Assembly: GCF_036880985.1 (NCBI RefSeq)
Contig: NZ_JBAJNO010000009.1
Coordinates: 2,578,501 to 2,642,500 of the forward strand
Source of the DNA: Limibacter armeniacum
GTDB taxonomy: Bacteria; Bacteroidota; Bacteroidia; Cytophagales; Flammeovirgaceae
Length of the DNA stretch: 64,000 nt
Direction of reading: 5' to 3'
The notes beneath the pieces are model-generated. The model was not told the origin of the DNA and made no database searches. It saw only the letters and a list, made by a program, of their open reading frames with translations. Every line of letters begins with the position of its first letter. Position 1 is the first letter of the stretch. This document shows positions 9,180 through 18,594 of the stretch, piece by piece. The translations under genes were made by a program, and so were the position numbers.

Positions 9180-10496
9180 ATGGACAGTAGTAATTTATTG
9201 ATTGTAATTATATCGTTGATTTTTTCAGCGTTTTTTTCAGCTTCAGAAATAGCTTTTGTATCCGCAAATAAGCTTCATATCGCCATTCTGAAGAAAAAAG
9301 GTGATGTTGTGGGTAACATTCTATCCAAGTTTTATGAGAATGCCTCTTTCTTTATCACCACTATTCTCATCGGCAATACTGTTGCTCTTGTAGTTTACGG
9401 TTCTTTTATGGCTGCCATGATTGAGACGCCAATCCTCAATATACTTCAGGAGAATTTCAGCATTATGGACCGTGCCACTTTAGATATTCTGGTACTGGTC
9501 TTTCAAACAATCGTCTCCACAATTGTGGTACTGCTTACAGCAGAATTTACCCCTAAAAGCATTTCATTGGCAGATCCTGACAAGTTCCTGTACGGGGCTG
9601 CCATCCCAATGAATATCATTTATTACCTCTCATATCCTATCACATGGACAGTGGAAAGACTTTCTAAGTTCACTATCCTGAAAGTGATGAAGATGAAGTA
9701 TGAGGAAGGTAAGCCACAGTTTAACCTAACTGATTTAGGGCACTATATCACCGAAATGGATATGGCCACTGATGATGATGAAGAGGATGAAATTGTAGAT
9801 AAAAAGATTCTTTCCAATGCACTGGACTTTAAGCACATTAAAGTAAAGGAGTGCATGGTACCTCGAAAAGAGATTGAGGCTATCAGTATTGAAGACGATA
9901 TTGAAGATCTCCGCAAACTGTTTGAAGAAAGTGGTCACAGTAAAATCCCTGTCTACAAAAAGACAATTGATAATATAATTGGGTACTGCCATGTATTTCA
10001 CCTGTTCAAAAAGCCTCAGGTAATTGACGATATCATTACTGAAATCATTACTGTTCCTGAAAGTATGCTTGCCAATGAGCTGATGATTCAGATGACTGCT
10101 GACCGAAAGAGTATGGCTTTGGTTGTTGATGAGTTTGGTGGAACATCAGGTATCGTAACGATGGAAGACATCATGGAAGAAATCTTTGGGGAAATTGAGG
10201 ATGAACATGATGAAGAGGAAGGTGAATTGAAAGTAACACAAGTAGATCAATTCACTTATGAACTAAATGCCCGTAATGAGATCGACTTCCTGAACGAAGA
10301 GTATAATTGGGACCTACCTGAGGGTGAGTATGAAACATTAGGAGGACTGATCCTTCACATCAACCATGACCTGCCTGAAGTAGGGGACATTATTGAAGAA
10401 GCGCATTTCAAGGTAGAGGTGATCTCACTAGAAAATGCCCGTATTGATACAGTAAGAATCACCTTTGACCCAAACAGACAATATGATAATGACTAA
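9180..10496 (+). CDS. CNNM/HlyC-CorC family membrane protein with CBS pair
   Basis: 438 residues. The N-terminal DUF21/CNNM membrane domain (about residues 1-180) has FSASEIAFVSANK and the TAEFTPKSIS motif. A CBS pair follows (about 205-335; VKECMVPRKEIEAIS, SKIPVYKKTIDNIIGY, VVDEFGGTSGIVTMEDIMEEIFGEI), then the CorC_HlyC domain (about 350-435). The family is linked to Mg2+/Co2+ efflux and metal balance. It is a paralogue of gldE at 50834-52213. It stands alone on the plus strand and is followed by a bidirectional terminator, so it is monocistronic. Confidence 0.9.
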   Translation: MDSSNLLIVIISLIFSAFFSASEIAFVSANKLHIAILKKKGDVVGNILSKFYENASFFITTILIGNTVALVVYGSFMAAMIETPILNILQENFSIMDRATLDILVLVFQTIVSTIVVLLTAEFTPKSISLADPDKFLYGAAIPMNIIYYLSYPITWTVERLSKFTILKVMKMKYEEGKPQFNLTDLGHYITEMDMATDDDEEDEIVDKKILSNALDFKHIKVKECMVPRKEIEAISIEDDIEDLRKLFEESGHSKIPVYKKTIDNIIGYCHVFHLFKKPQVIDDIITEIITVPESMLANELMIQMTADRKSMALVVDEFGGTSGIVTMEDIMEEIFGEIEDEHDEEEGELKVTQVDQFTYELNARNEIDFLNEEYNWDLPEGEYETLGGLILHINHDLPEVGDIIEEAHFKVEVISLENARIDTVRITFDPNRQYDND

Positions 10497-10535
10497 GACC
10501 ATTAATTAATGGGTAAAATAGCATTTATAAAAAAA

Positions 10536-10567
10536 TCCTATCTCTTCAGAAGAGATAGGATTTTTTT
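10536..10567. terminator. Bidirectional terminator between the CNNM gene and sucD
   Basis: 11-bp perfect stem TCCTATCTCTT / AAGAGATAGGA with a 3-base loop, flanked by A6 on one side and T7 on the other, between convergent genes. Confidence 0.9.
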
Positions 10568-10601
10568 ATGTTCAAGTCAGTAAGTTAACTTCTGACTACG
10601 A

Positions 10602-11483
10602 TTAAGCTTTTACAGCAGCCAATGCTTTAACCATTGTCTCACCGATGTCTGCAGGAGATTTCACTACGTGAATACCACACTCACCCATGATCTTCATCTT
10701 TGCTTCAGCTGTATCGTCTTTACCACCGATAATCGCACCAGCGTGTCCCATTCTACGGCCTTTAGGAGCAGTTTGACCTGCAATAAAACCAACAACTGGT
10801 TTTGTACCGTTTTCTTTGATCCAACGAGCTGCTTCAGCTTCCATGCTACCACCGATCTCACCAATCATGATGATACCTTCAGTCTCAGGATCATTCATCA
10901 GCAGTTCAACAGCTTCTTTAGTTGAAGTACCAATGATTGGGTCACCACCAATACCGATCGCTGTAGTGATACCTAAACCTGCTTTTACTACTTGGTCAGC
11001 AGCTTCGTAAGTCAAAGTACCTGATTTCGATACGATACCGATTTTACCTTTTGCAAAAACAAAACCTGGCATGATACCAACTTTCGCTTCTTCTGGAGTG
11101 ATTACACCTGGACAGTTAGGACCTACCATTGTTACGTCTTTGTCGCTCAGGTACTCTTTCACAGCCACCATATCTTTCGTAGGGATACCCTCAGTAATTG
11201 TGATAATCACCTTGATACCAGCGTTTGCTGCTTCCATGATTGCATCAGCTGCAAATGCAGGCGGTACAAAGATAATGGACACATCAGCACCTGTAGCCTC
11301 TACAGCCGCTTGAACAGTGTCAAACACAGGTTTATCAAGATGAGTTTGTCCACCTTTACCTGGTGTTACACCACCTACTACGTTCGTGCCATACTCGATC
11401 ATCTGGCTAGCGTGGAAAGATCCTTCCGAACCAGTGAAACCCTGAACAATTACTTTAGAGTCTTTATTTACCAGTACACTCAT
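10602..11483 (-). CDS. sucD: Succinyl-CoA synthetase (ADP/GDP-forming) alpha subunit
   Basis: 293 residues, full length. The CoA-binding Rossmann domain is at the N-terminus ([18 protein letters not shown]) and the ligase domain follows ([11 protein letters not shown]). The phosphorylated histidine is His247 in [12 protein letters not shown], equivalent to His246 of the E. coli enzyme. It converts succinyl-CoA to succinate with substrate-level phosphorylation in the TCA cycle, as a heteromer with SucB/SucC. The beta-subunit gene is not adjacent, so the two subunits are encoded apart in this organism. It is the only gene in its transcription unit as far as the window shows. Confidence 0.97.
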   Translation of the reverse strand: MSVLVNKDSKVIVQGFTGSEGSFHASQMIEYGTNVVGGVTPGKGGQTHLDKPVFDTVQAAVEATGADVSIIFVPPAFAADAIMEAANAGIKVIITITEGIPTKDMVAVKEYLSDKDVTMVGPNCPGVITPEEAKVGIMPGFVFAKGKIGIVSKSGTLTYEAADQVVKAGLGITTAIGIGGDPIIGTSTKEAVELLMNDPETEGIIMIGEIGGSMEAEAARWIKENGTKPVVGFIAGQTAPKGRRMGHAGAIIGGKDDTAEAKMKIMGECGIHVVKSPADIGETMVKALAAVKA

Positions 11484-11752
11484 GTTGTCGTTTTTTGGTT
11501 AGAGCAAATAAATAATGTCATTGCGCCGCCAATTTAACAGGAAATTAGTTTTTACTAAACTATATTCTGAAAAATCTTCCAATTATTACATAAAATTCGA
11601 CTTCTTGATATTTGCTAAAACGGTTATACGATTTAATTATTTACAAAATTGGTATTGAAACAGGTATAAACTTAAACACAGTATTTAGCCTCAGTATTCT
11701 ACTTATTCCTTAACTTTAATGCGTTATTTCACATCTGGCAAGGTGAAAATTA

Positions 11753-11986
11753 ATGGTCTTAATACAGAATAAAATGATCTCAAAAGTATTGATTCTCTTC
11801 GTCAAGTTCTATCAACTGATGATCTCTCCGTGGCTTCCTCAATCATGCAGATATACCCCTACATGTTCACAGTATATGATTGAAGCCATCAAAAAACATG
11901 GCCCTCTTAAAGGCACAAAATTAGGGTTAAAAAGAATTGGAAGATGTCACCCTTGGGGAGGGTCTGGCTATGATCCTGTCCCATAA
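11753..11986 (+). CDS. yidD: Membrane protein insertion efficiency factor YidD
   Basis: 77 residues. It has the YidD signature: an amphipathic N-terminus ([14 protein letters not shown]), [20 protein letters not shown] with the conserved Cys residues, and [15 protein letters not shown] at the C-terminus. YidD assists YidC-dependent insertion of inner-membrane proteins. An AGGTG site suitably placed supports the ATG at 11753; an in-frame ATG at 11774 is the alternative. In many bacteria yidD lies between rnpA and yidC, but here it stands alone. Confidence 0.95.
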   Translation: MVLIQNKMISKVLILFVKFYQLMISPWLPQSCRYTPTCSQYMIEAIKKHGPLKGTKLGLKRIGRCHPWGGSGYDPVP

Positions 11987-12252
11987 CTCTTGAGTTAATT
12001 AACAATAAGTCAATGTTTTAAACCTATGCTTTCTATGTTCCTACTTTTCAAACACTTTTTCCCACTTAAAACTCATCCCTTTTAAGCCTTCTTTTCTTCT
12101 GAAGTCTTTTATTAACAAAAAACCCCATTATTGAATAATTTTTTATGTGTTTGAACGTAGCCTAACATTGTTCTTTATATCGTTATATATTATATTGTTC
12201 ACTTAATATTTATTCTGTCAATCAAGACCTAAAATTTTTTGCTTATAGATCT

Positions 12253-13425
12253 ATGAATTACTATAAAATAAAATCTCTGCTTGCATCCTTTGTACTGGCA
12301 GGTGCTGCAGCACTGAACCCAGCAGAGGCACAAGACATTAAAATTGGAAATGACGGTTATAACCTGACAGTAAAAAAGCAGGTGAAAACGACTTCGGTAA
12401 AGGATCAAGGTAAAACTGGTACATGCTGGAGTTTTTCAACCACATCCTTTATTGAATCTGAAGCTTTACGACTGGGTAAAGGTGAGTTAGATTTGTCTGA
12501 GATGTTCTTTGTTCGCTATAACTACCCTGAAAAAGCTGATAAATATGTCCGCTATCATGGAAACAGCAATTTTGGCGAAGGAAGCCTTTCTCATGATGTC
12601 TTGAATGTCATCAGAAACTACGGCATTGTTCCTCAGAAGGCCTATGCTGGAAAAGAGAAAGCTGATATCATGCATGACCATTCAGAACTATTCCCTGTTC
12701 TAGAAAGCATGCTGAAGACACTGGTAAAAGCAAAAAGTGTTACACCTAAATGGAAAGATGCTTTTGATGCTGTTTTAGAAACTTACCTCGGTAAAGCTCC
12801 TGAAAAGTTCAGTATTCAAGGAGAGGAGTTTACACCCAAGACATATGCTGAAAAAGTGGTCGGCTTCAACCCTGACGACTATGTAGAGTTGACATCTTTC
12901 TCACATCACCCATATTACTCTCAGTTTATGCTTGAAGTACCAGATAACTGGGCACAAGCAAGCTATTACAACCTTCCGCTAGAAGAGTTTGAATCTGTGA
13001 TGGATTATGCTTTGGATAATGGCTTCTCATTGGTTTGGGATGGAGATGTAAGCGAGAGATCTTTCTCTCATAAAAACGGTATCGCTATCGTACCAGAAAA
13101 AGATTGGAGTGACAAAACTCTTGAGGAAAAAGAAGGTACTTTCAACCGTTATGAGAAAGAGAAAGAAGTATCAGTAGATCTACGTCAATCGTTATTCGAT
13201 AACTACTCGACAAGTGATGATCACCTGATGCATGTGATCGGTACTGTTACGGATCAAAATGGCAAGAAATACTATGTCACCAAAAACTCTTGGGGAGAAG
13301 ATTCTAACAATTTTGGAGGCTACCTTTATATGTCTGCTTCTTATATCAGATTGAAATCTGTCTCAATCATGGTACATAAAGATGGTATACCAAAAGACGT
13401 AAAAAAGAAATTAGGTATCAGCTAA
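12253..13425 (+). CDS. Secreted C1B cysteine peptidase (bleomycin hydrolase/aminopeptidase C type)
   Basis: 390 residues with a signal peptide (LLASFVLAGAAALNPAEAQ). The active-site residues are visible: Gln52 and Cys58 in KDQGKTGTCWSFS, His327 in DDHLMHVIG, and Asn345 in TKNSWGE. The insertion between the two halves matches bleomycin hydrolase/PepC rather than papain. PepC proteins are usually cytoplasmic; the signal peptide makes this a periplasmic or secreted form, as in other Bacteroidota. It ends in a lysine-rich tail (PKDVKKKLGIS) without the C-terminal self-processing arm being obvious. It is monocistronic, with its own terminator. Confidence 0.88.
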   Translation: MNYYKIKSLLASFVLAGAAALNPAEAQDIKIGNDGYNLTVKKQVKTTSVKDQGKTGTCWSFSTTSFIESEALRLGKGELDLSEMFFVRYNYPEKADKYVRYHGNSNFGEGSLSHDVLNVIRNYGIVPQKAYAGKEKADIMHDHSELFPVLESMLKTLVKAKSVTPKWKDAFDAVLETYLGKAPEKFSIQGEEFTPKTYAEKVVGFNPDDYVELTSFSHHPYYSQFMLEVPDNWAQASYYNLPLEEFESVMDYALDNGFSLVWDGDVSERSFSHKNGIAIVPEKDWSDKTLEEKEGTFNRYEKEKEVSVDLRQSLFDNYSTSDDHLMHVIGTVTDQNGKKYYVTKNSWGEDSNNFGGYLYMSASYIRLKSVSIMVHKDGIPKDVKKKLGIS

Positions 13426-13447
13426 GATAAACTATACCTTTAAAAGA

Positions 13448-13475
13448 AAAGGACTCCATTAGGGGTCCTTTTTTT
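13448..13475 (+). terminator. Intrinsic terminator after the C1B peptidase gene
   Basis: 10-bp stem AAAGGACTCC / GGGGTCCTTT (one G-T pair) with a 4-base loop and a T-tract. Confidence 0.85.
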
Positions 13476-13696
13476 ATACTCACACGACAAATAATTGTAT
13501 TATATCAAGTGAAAATACATTTCAAAATATAACTATTCAAATATTTAGTTGCCCGTTTTTAATTGATTTATAAAATGAATGTTAATTAATTGATTAAAAT
13601 TAGGCATAAAAAATCATGGCTTATTATACTTGCATCACCTTCGAGGGAGGGATTTTTTCAACTATTTTTTAATCGTTTTAAACTCTTATCATTTTT

Positions 13697-14281
13697 ATGA
13701 AAAAATTATTTTTTACTCTGATCGCCATTGTTGGCCTTACTTCAATCTCACTTGCTCAAAACGTTACATTTGGTGTTAAAGCTGGTGCAAACTTCTCTAA
13801 TATTACTAACCTAGAGATGGACACTAAAATAGGTTTTGTTGCAGGTGGTGTTGCTTCATTCCAACTTTCTGATGCAGTTGCCATCCAGCCTGAGGTACTT
13901 TTCTCAGCTCAAGGTGCTAAAACAAAAGAAGGTGATATTACAGCCAAAACTGCTTTTAACTATATCAACATCCCAGTTATGGCTAAATTCTATCTTGCTG
14001 AAGGCTTTAACCTTCAAGTAGGACCTCAATTGGGTATCTTAGCTTCTGCTAAAGCTAAAGTTGAAGGAGATGGTGCTGATGTAGATGTTGACCTAAAAGA
14101 CTCTGTTAACTCTATCGACTTTGGTTTGAACCTGGGCGCTGCCTACGAACTGGAAAGTGGCTTGTACTTTGAAGGTCGTTACAACCTTGGCCTAACTGAT
14201 ACAGCTAAGGATAACGAAAGTGATGACACATACAAAAACTCTGTATTCTCAATTGGCGTTGGCTACTTCTTCGGTAAGTAA
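13697..14281 (+). CDS. Small outer-membrane beta-barrel protein (PorT/OMP_b-brl type)
   Basis: 194 residues. A clear signal peptide (KKLFFTLIAIVGLTSISLAQ) is followed by alternating strands: FGVKAGANFSNI, IGFVAGGVASFQL, IQPEVLFSAQGAK, YINIPVMAKFYL, LQVGPQLGILASAKAK, SIDFGLNLGAAYEL and LYFEGRYNLGL, with the C-terminal barrel strand FSIGVGYFFGK. That is an eight-stranded barrel of the kind common in Bacteroidota and usually of unknown function. It is a single-gene unit bounded by a strong terminator. Confidence 0.88.
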   Translation: MKKLFFTLIAIVGLTSISLAQNVTFGVKAGANFSNITNLEMDTKIGFVAGGVASFQLSDAVAIQPEVLFSAQGAKTKEGDITAKTAFNYINIPVMAKFYLAEGFNLQVGPQLGILASAKAKVEGDGADVDVDLKDSVNSIDFGLNLGAAYELESGLYFEGRYNLGLTDTAKDNESDDTYKNSVFSIGVGYFFGK

Positions 14282-14311
14282 TTTTTGGAACGCTAATTTT
14301 TAATACAACTA

Positions 14312-14346
14312 AAGAAGCCTAAGTATATCATCTACTTAGGCTTCTT
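14312..14346. terminator. Bidirectional terminator
   Basis: 14-bp perfect stem AAGAAGCCTAAGTA / TACTTAGGCTTCTT with a 7-base loop, followed by TTTTAT, between the convergent barrel and reductase genes. Confidence 0.9.
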
Positions 14347-14351
14347 TTATT

Positions 14352-15398
14352 TTAAATCAATTCGTGCTCTTCTACCAAGTTTTCGGCAAACGTATTTAGC
14401 GTATCCTCAATTGCCCTATACCTCAAACCAAGATCTTGCTTGCTATAACTATTATCAAACTGTAAGGCATATCCCAAGTTATACTTCAGAAACTTCCACG
14501 AAAAGCCCATAAAAGGACCGAACATATAAAGCATCGCATTCGGTAAACTATTTTTAGGGATTGGAAACTTCTCTCCATACTTTTTTCTTAGTATTTGTGC
14601 TATTTCCAGCATAGATAAACTTCCAGCACAAAGTATATGCCTACCACTTGCTTCTGGCTTTAGTCCTGCTAAAATATGTGCACTTGCCACATCCCTTACA
14701 TCTACCAAACCAAAGTTCATATCAGGCACACCCATTTTCAATTTTCCATTGAACATATTCAACATGAAATCTACACTTGTTGAATCTGTACGGCCAGAGA
14801 TTGATGGCCCCATAACAAATGCAGGGTTAATAGTTGTCAAAGTCCATTGTGACTGATTGTCTGCAATACTCCAAGCCTCTTTTTCAGCCAATGTCTTGGA
14901 GTAGGAGTAAGGCTGATGAGAAAGACTGCTTGTAGAGTTCCAATAAGCTTCTGTAAAAGTCTTACTATCGGTTGCTTCAATTTCAACAGCATCTCCATAA
15001 ATGGCTACAACACTGGATGTCAGTACTACTCTTTTTACTGATGGAGTCTCATTTGCAGTTAGAAGTACATTTCTAGTCCCTCTTAATGCAGGATCCACAA
15101 GGTCTTTTTGAGCATCTTTCACATTCAACTGGAATGGTGAAGCTGTATGCATGACGATTTCACACCCTTGCATAGCCTTTTCAAATGAACCTTCCTGCAA
15201 CAAGTTTGCCTCAAAAAGCTTTAAGGTACCTGGACTTTCTTCAGCCAACTGTTCCAAGTGCCTAGTTTTTTTTGGATCTGAAAGGCTTCTTACTGTTGCG
15301 TGTACTGTATGCCCATCTTCTAGAAGGTATTTCAATATCCAAGAAGCGATATACCCACTACCTCCCGTCACAAGAATAGTCTTTTTACTGTTATCCAT
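14352..15398 (-). CDS. NAD(P)-dependent extended SDR (dihydroflavonol 4-reductase-like epimerase/reductase)
   Basis: 348 residues from the ATG at 15398; the open frame upstream offers only TTG. The N-terminal NAD(P)-binding motif is VTGGSGYIASW, followed by the VRSLSDPKKTRHL segment seen in the dihydroflavonol reductase/cinnamoyl-CoA reductase group. The catalytic YxxxK is in QPYSYSKTLAE and the Ser lies in VLTSSVVAIYGD. VDVRDVASAHI is also typical. Members reduce aldehydes or ketones of varied small molecules, so the substrate is unknown. It is convergent with the barrel gene and lies upstream of no other minus-strand gene. Confidence 0.88.
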   Translation of the reverse strand: MDNSKKTILVTGGSGYIASWILKYLLEDGHTVHATVRSLSDPKKTRHLEQLAEESPGTLKLFEANLLQEGSFEKAMQGCEIVMHTASPFQLNVKDAQKDLVDPALRGTRNVLLTANETPSVKRVVLTSSVVAIYGDAVEIEATDSKTFTEAYWNSTSSLSHQPYSYSKTLAEKEAWSIADNQSQWTLTTINPAFVMGPSISGRTDSTSVDFMLNMFNGKLKMGVPDMNFGLVDVRDVASAHILAGLKPEASGRHILCAGSLSMLEIAQILRKKYGEKFPIPKNSLPNAMLYMFGPFMGFSWKFLKYNLGYALQFDNSYSKQDLGLRYRAIEDTLNTFAENLVEEHELI

Positions 15399-15511
15399 TT
15401 CTGTCAAGATTTTCTAAATACGATTTGATGTTTAAGTATGATCATCACAAAATAGAAAAATAAAATGAATGTTCATTCGGTGTTGTTGAACAAAATAAAT
15501 TGGCATAAAAA

Positions 15512-15542
15512 AAGGCATGGAAGTAAAAAACCTCCATGCCTT
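15512..15542 (-). terminator. Intrinsic terminator after the PPIase gene
   Basis: 10-bp stem AAGGCATGGA / TCCATGCCTT; on the minus strand it is followed by seven T. Confidence 0.9.
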
Positions 15543-15566
15543 CTATATTATATATCTTCTAACCTA

Positions 15567-17675
15567 CTAGAAGAATTTATAACGCTCATCTTCTACACCA
15601 GCCAAGTCTGTAATAGCTTGCAGTACTTTATAAGAAGCACCACTACCTTTACGCTGCTCAAGCTGCTTTTTGTAGATCGTGTAATCAGCAGTTTCCATAG
15701 GTGCTTCGATGTTTTTCACCTTCACCATAGTTACGCTGTTTTCATCTTTAATAGGCGATGATGTTTCTCCAGCTTTCATTCCGAAGATTGCACCAACAGT
15801 TTTAGGAGCAAAACCAACTCCGCTCAATGAAGCTGCTGAAAGTGCCAAGTCATCTTCGATGCCAACAGTTGCGCCATTTCCATAAGCTGATTTGATTTCT
15901 TCCAAAGAACCTTTCATGCTAGAAAGTTTCTTGATGATTTCGTCAGCTTTTTTCTCTTTAAGAACTGCTCTTCTTACATCGTCTTTTACTTCATTCAAAG
16001 AAGCAACGCCTTTAGCTCTTTCTGTCAACAGAACAGCTACTACAAATCTATCATCAAGGTCAAATACTTCTGATACCTGTCCTTTTTCAGCTTCAGTAAA
16101 CGCCCATCTGATTACGTTTCTAACACCTGAACCAGTGATACTGTTGATGTAATTAGCATCTTTCTGAAGAGTAAGTGCTTGCTCAATAAACAGGCCTTCA
16201 GCTTCAGCTGCTTTTTCAAATGAATCTTTAGACTTATTCTCTGCTGCAAATCTACCTGCTTTTACGTATGCATCGTTGATTGTTTCATCACTTGCGCCCA
16301 GGTTTTTCTCGATAACAGCCAAGTTGAACATTTTCTTCGTCTTAGGCTCTGTCACTTTAATTACATGGTAACCAAAGTCAGTTTTTACAACTTTAGGTAC
16401 TACGCCTGCACCTTTAGCTCCAAATACAGCCTTGTCGAACTCTTTCACCATGCGCCCTTCTTGGAACCACTGAAGATCACCACCTCTAGATTTAGTAGCA
16501 GGTGTTGCATCTCCTTCAGTTTTAGCTAATTCCTCGAATTTCGATGGATCTTGCAGTACTTGCTTCAGGATTTCTTGTGCTTTGTCTTTTGCAGCTGCCT
16601 CATCTTCCTTACTGTCAGATTTAGGCTTGAACAACATGTGACTAGCTTTTGCTGAGAATACAGAGTCTTCTGAGATTCCCAACACTTTATAAAGCCTGTA
16701 AGCATTTGCAGCAAAGTAAGGTCCGTATACTTTACCTTCTTCCAGTTCTGATGGATTCATTACAGCCGGAAGGCCAGTCATGTTCACATTCAGGAAGTTA
16801 GAAGCACCTTCAGTGTTAGCTTCAACAAAAACAGTATCATTATTTGTTTGAGTGAATGGCTGAACCAGCTCTTTCATCTCTTGCTCCAATGCGTACTTGT
16901 CTTCTTCAGAAGCTTCTACTCTAAAGCTTACAAACTCAATTCCTCTACTTGCATCACGTTCAAACTCATTCTTATGCTCACTGTAATAGCCGTTCAGGTC
17001 AGAGTCTGATACTGATACTGCTGAGTCAGGAACAGAGTAATAAGGAACATTCAGGAAAATAACTTCAGCCTTTGTGTTCTGTTTCTCATACTCTTTCTTT
17101 GCTTCCAATGAGTTAGCAAAGTAAGTTGTCGTAAGCAGGTTTGTATATTTTGTTCTTTCACGCTCTGGAGCCAAGCTTTGCTCAAATGCTGCAAATTGCA
17201 TATACATAGGAGAGTTGCTTCCAGCTTGCTTCAGTTGCGAAAGGTAATCGTTCAGTGCTTTTCTGTTAAGCGTACCTGTCGAGTCAGTAAATGAAGATGC
17301 GATTCTTGGGTCTACATTATTACCCTTAATCATATCTTGAAGCTCTTCATTAGTTACCATCAGACCAAGCTTTTCATACTCCTTGCCAAAGGCAACGTCG
17401 TAGATCATCTCGTTCCAAGCAAACTGCCTAACGCTTCTCATCTGATCTTCGCTAGGTGGAGTTGGATATCTGTTTCTGATGGCTTCTACAGCCTGATTGA
17501 ATTGTTCGAGCGAAACCTCTTCTCCAGCGATTTCCCCTACTACTTGCTTGTTTCTTCCTAGGATTCTTGAATTAGGTGACAACAGGTCTCCTCCCAATAA
17601 GAACAGGGCTAAGCCAACGCCTATAACGCCGACAGCTATACCCGACTTTTGTCTGATCTTATTAATAATTGCCAT
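15567..17675 (-). CDS. Membrane-anchored periplasmic peptidyl-prolyl isomerase (PpiD/SurA type)
   Basis: 702 residues. A single N-terminal membrane helix (about residues 11-28, SGIAVGVIGVGLALFLLGG) anchors a large periplasmic part. Residues about 36-200 are the SurA_N/chaperone region (GEIAGEEVSLEQFNQAVE). A parvulin (rotamase) domain spans about 340-445 (ASHMLFKPKSDS, RGGDLQWFQEGRMVKEFDKAVF, TDFGYHVIKVTE), then a second helical chaperone part. The layout is that of PpiD, which helps fold proteins leaving the Sec translocon and outer-membrane precursors. It is transcribed alone. Confidence 0.92.
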   Translation of the reverse strand: MAIINKIRQKSGIAVGVIGVGLALFLLGGDLLSPNSRILGRNKQVVGEIAGEEVSLEQFNQAVEAIRNRYPTPPSEDQMRSVRQFAWNEMIYDVAFGKEYEKLGLMVTNEELQDMIKGNNVDPRIASSFTDSTGTLNRKALNDYLSQLKQAGSNSPMYMQFAAFEQSLAPERERTKYTNLLTTTYFANSLEAKKEYEKQNTKAEVIFLNVPYYSVPDSAVSVSDSDLNGYYSEHKNEFERDASRGIEFVSFRVEASEEDKYALEQEMKELVQPFTQTNNDTVFVEANTEGASNFLNVNMTGLPAVMNPSELEEGKVYGPYFAANAYRLYKVLGISEDSVFSAKASHMLFKPKSDSKEDEAAAKDKAQEILKQVLQDPSKFEELAKTEGDATPATKSRGGDLQWFQEGRMVKEFDKAVFGAKGAGVVPKVVKTDFGYHVIKVTEPKTKKMFNLAVIEKNLGASDETINDAYVKAGRFAAENKSKDSFEKAAEAEGLFIEQALTLQKDANYINSITGSGVRNVIRWAFTEAEKGQVSEVFDLDDRFVVAVLLTERAKGVASLNEVKDDVRRAVLKEKKADEIIKKLSSMKGSLEEIKSAYGNGATVGIEDDLALSAASLSGVGFAPKTVGAIFGMKAGETSSPIKDENSVTMVKVKNIEAPMETADYTIYKKQLEQRKGSGASYKVLQAITDLAGVEDERYKFF

Positions 17676-17722
17676 GACAAAATTGTGATTGTGTTAGTTT
17701 CCGCTTTATATCTTCCAGTCTT

Positions 17723-17730
17723 CAAATATA
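17723..17730 (-). promoter_or_regulatory. Possible -7 element of the PPIase gene
   Basis: TATATTTG on the minus strand matches TAnnTTTG exactly, 48 bases before the ATG. No TTG is seen at the -33 position. Confidence 0.4.
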
Positions 17731-18025
17731 ACACTGTTGGGTTTGTGGGCACTATGATTATAGCTTAGAAAACAGCAATAAATAAGCGACCTCACAAATT
17801 TCCACCGCAAAATAGAAAAATAAATTCGGTTCAAAAGAACATATGACTTCTTATTGCAGAGGTACAGTCGTTTTCAAAGTGTACAAATGTATGATTAATA
17901 CTATTGACTCACAAATAAACACAAAATAAATCGGGAAATGACAATTGAATAAGACTGCATTTGAGGGATAAAACCAATATTTATTCAATAATTGAGGGAA
18001 TCACAACACTAAGGTGGGTATAAAA
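17731..18025. other. Intergenic stretch between the PPIase gene and the tRNA cluster
   Basis: AT-rich, with stops in every frame. Nothing recognisable apart from the promoter element and terminator listed on either side. Confidence 0.5.
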
Positions 18026-18051
18026 AAAGCCTGATATTACTATCAGGCTTT
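18026..18051 (-). terminator. Terminator of the tRNA cluster
   Basis: 11-bp stem AAAGCCTGATA / TATCAGGCTTT with a 4-base loop and a T-tract on the minus strand, 8 bases after the last tRNA. Confidence 0.9.
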
Positions 18052-18059
18052 ACGACTTG

Positions 18060-18132
18060 AGCGGGAGACGGGATTCGAACCCGCGACCCCAACCTTGGCA
18101 AGGTTGTGCTCTACCAGCTGAGCTACTCTCGC
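18060..18132 (-). tRNA. tRNA-Gly (anticodon GCC)
   Basis: 73 nt including the discriminator. The D-loop (AGCTCAGCTGGTAGAGC), the anticodon loop TTGCCAA and the T-arm (GGGTTCGAATCCC) are all present; CCA is not encoded. The acceptor stem has an A4-C69 mismatch. The same sequence occurs at 18254-18326. Confidence 0.97.
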
Positions 18133-18150
18133 TTAATTTAATATGACTTG

Positions 18151-18234
18151 TACCAGGAGCGGGACTTGAACCCGCACGACCTTGCGGTCACGAGATTTTA
18201 AGTCTCGCGTGTCTACCAATTCCACCATCCCGGC
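18151..18234 (-). tRNA. tRNA-Leu (anticodon TAA)
   Basis: 84 nt with the long variable arm of class II tRNAs (GTGACCGCAAGGTCGT). The anticodon loop is CTTAAAA, giving UAA, and the T-arm is GGGTTCAAGTCCC. Discriminator A73; CCA is not encoded. Confidence 0.97.
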
Positions 18235-18253
18235 TTGCCTTAGAGACAATTTG

Positions 18254-18326
18254 AGCGGGAGACGGGATTCGAACCCGCGACCCCAACCTTGGCAAGGTTG
18301 TGCTCTACCAGCTGAGCTACTCTCGC
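18254..18326 (-). tRNA. tRNA-Gly (anticodon GCC), identical second copy
   Basis: Identical to 18060-18132, including the A4-C69 mismatch in the acceptor stem. It is the promoter-proximal gene of the Gly-Leu-Gly cluster. CCA is not encoded. Confidence 0.97.
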
Positions 18327-18356
18327 TTAATGCTCTCTTTCATTCCGAAAGCGATG

Positions 18357-18387
18357 CAAAGGTACGATGGATTCTTTATTCTGCAAA
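18357..18387 (-). promoter_or_regulatory. Promoter of the tRNA cluster
   Basis: On the minus strand TTTG (18387-18384), a 19-base spacer, then TACCTTTG (18364-18357): an exact Bacteroidota housekeeping promoter. Transcription would start a few bases before the first tRNA. Confidence 0.75.
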
Positions 18388-18549
18388 CTTCGGTTTAAAA
18401 AAAATCGTTCAAAAACACCCCTTAACGTGCATCTAACTGAATATCAGCAATAAATTTTTATTGATTTATTCACATTCAAATCCTCTCTTAAAAGATCTAC
18501 TCAAGTCTTGACTTTCTTAATGGAAACGTTGTGTCAACAGCTAATAAAA

Positions 18550-18577
18550 AAGGAGTGAAGGTCAAAGTTCACTCCTT
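18550..18577 (-). terminator. Terminator of the oligopeptidase B gene
   Basis: 10-bp stem AAGGAGTGAA / TTCACTCCTT followed by T5 on the minus strand, 17 bases after the stop. Confidence 0.88.
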
Positions 18578-18594
18578 AGTTTTAGTCTATAAGG

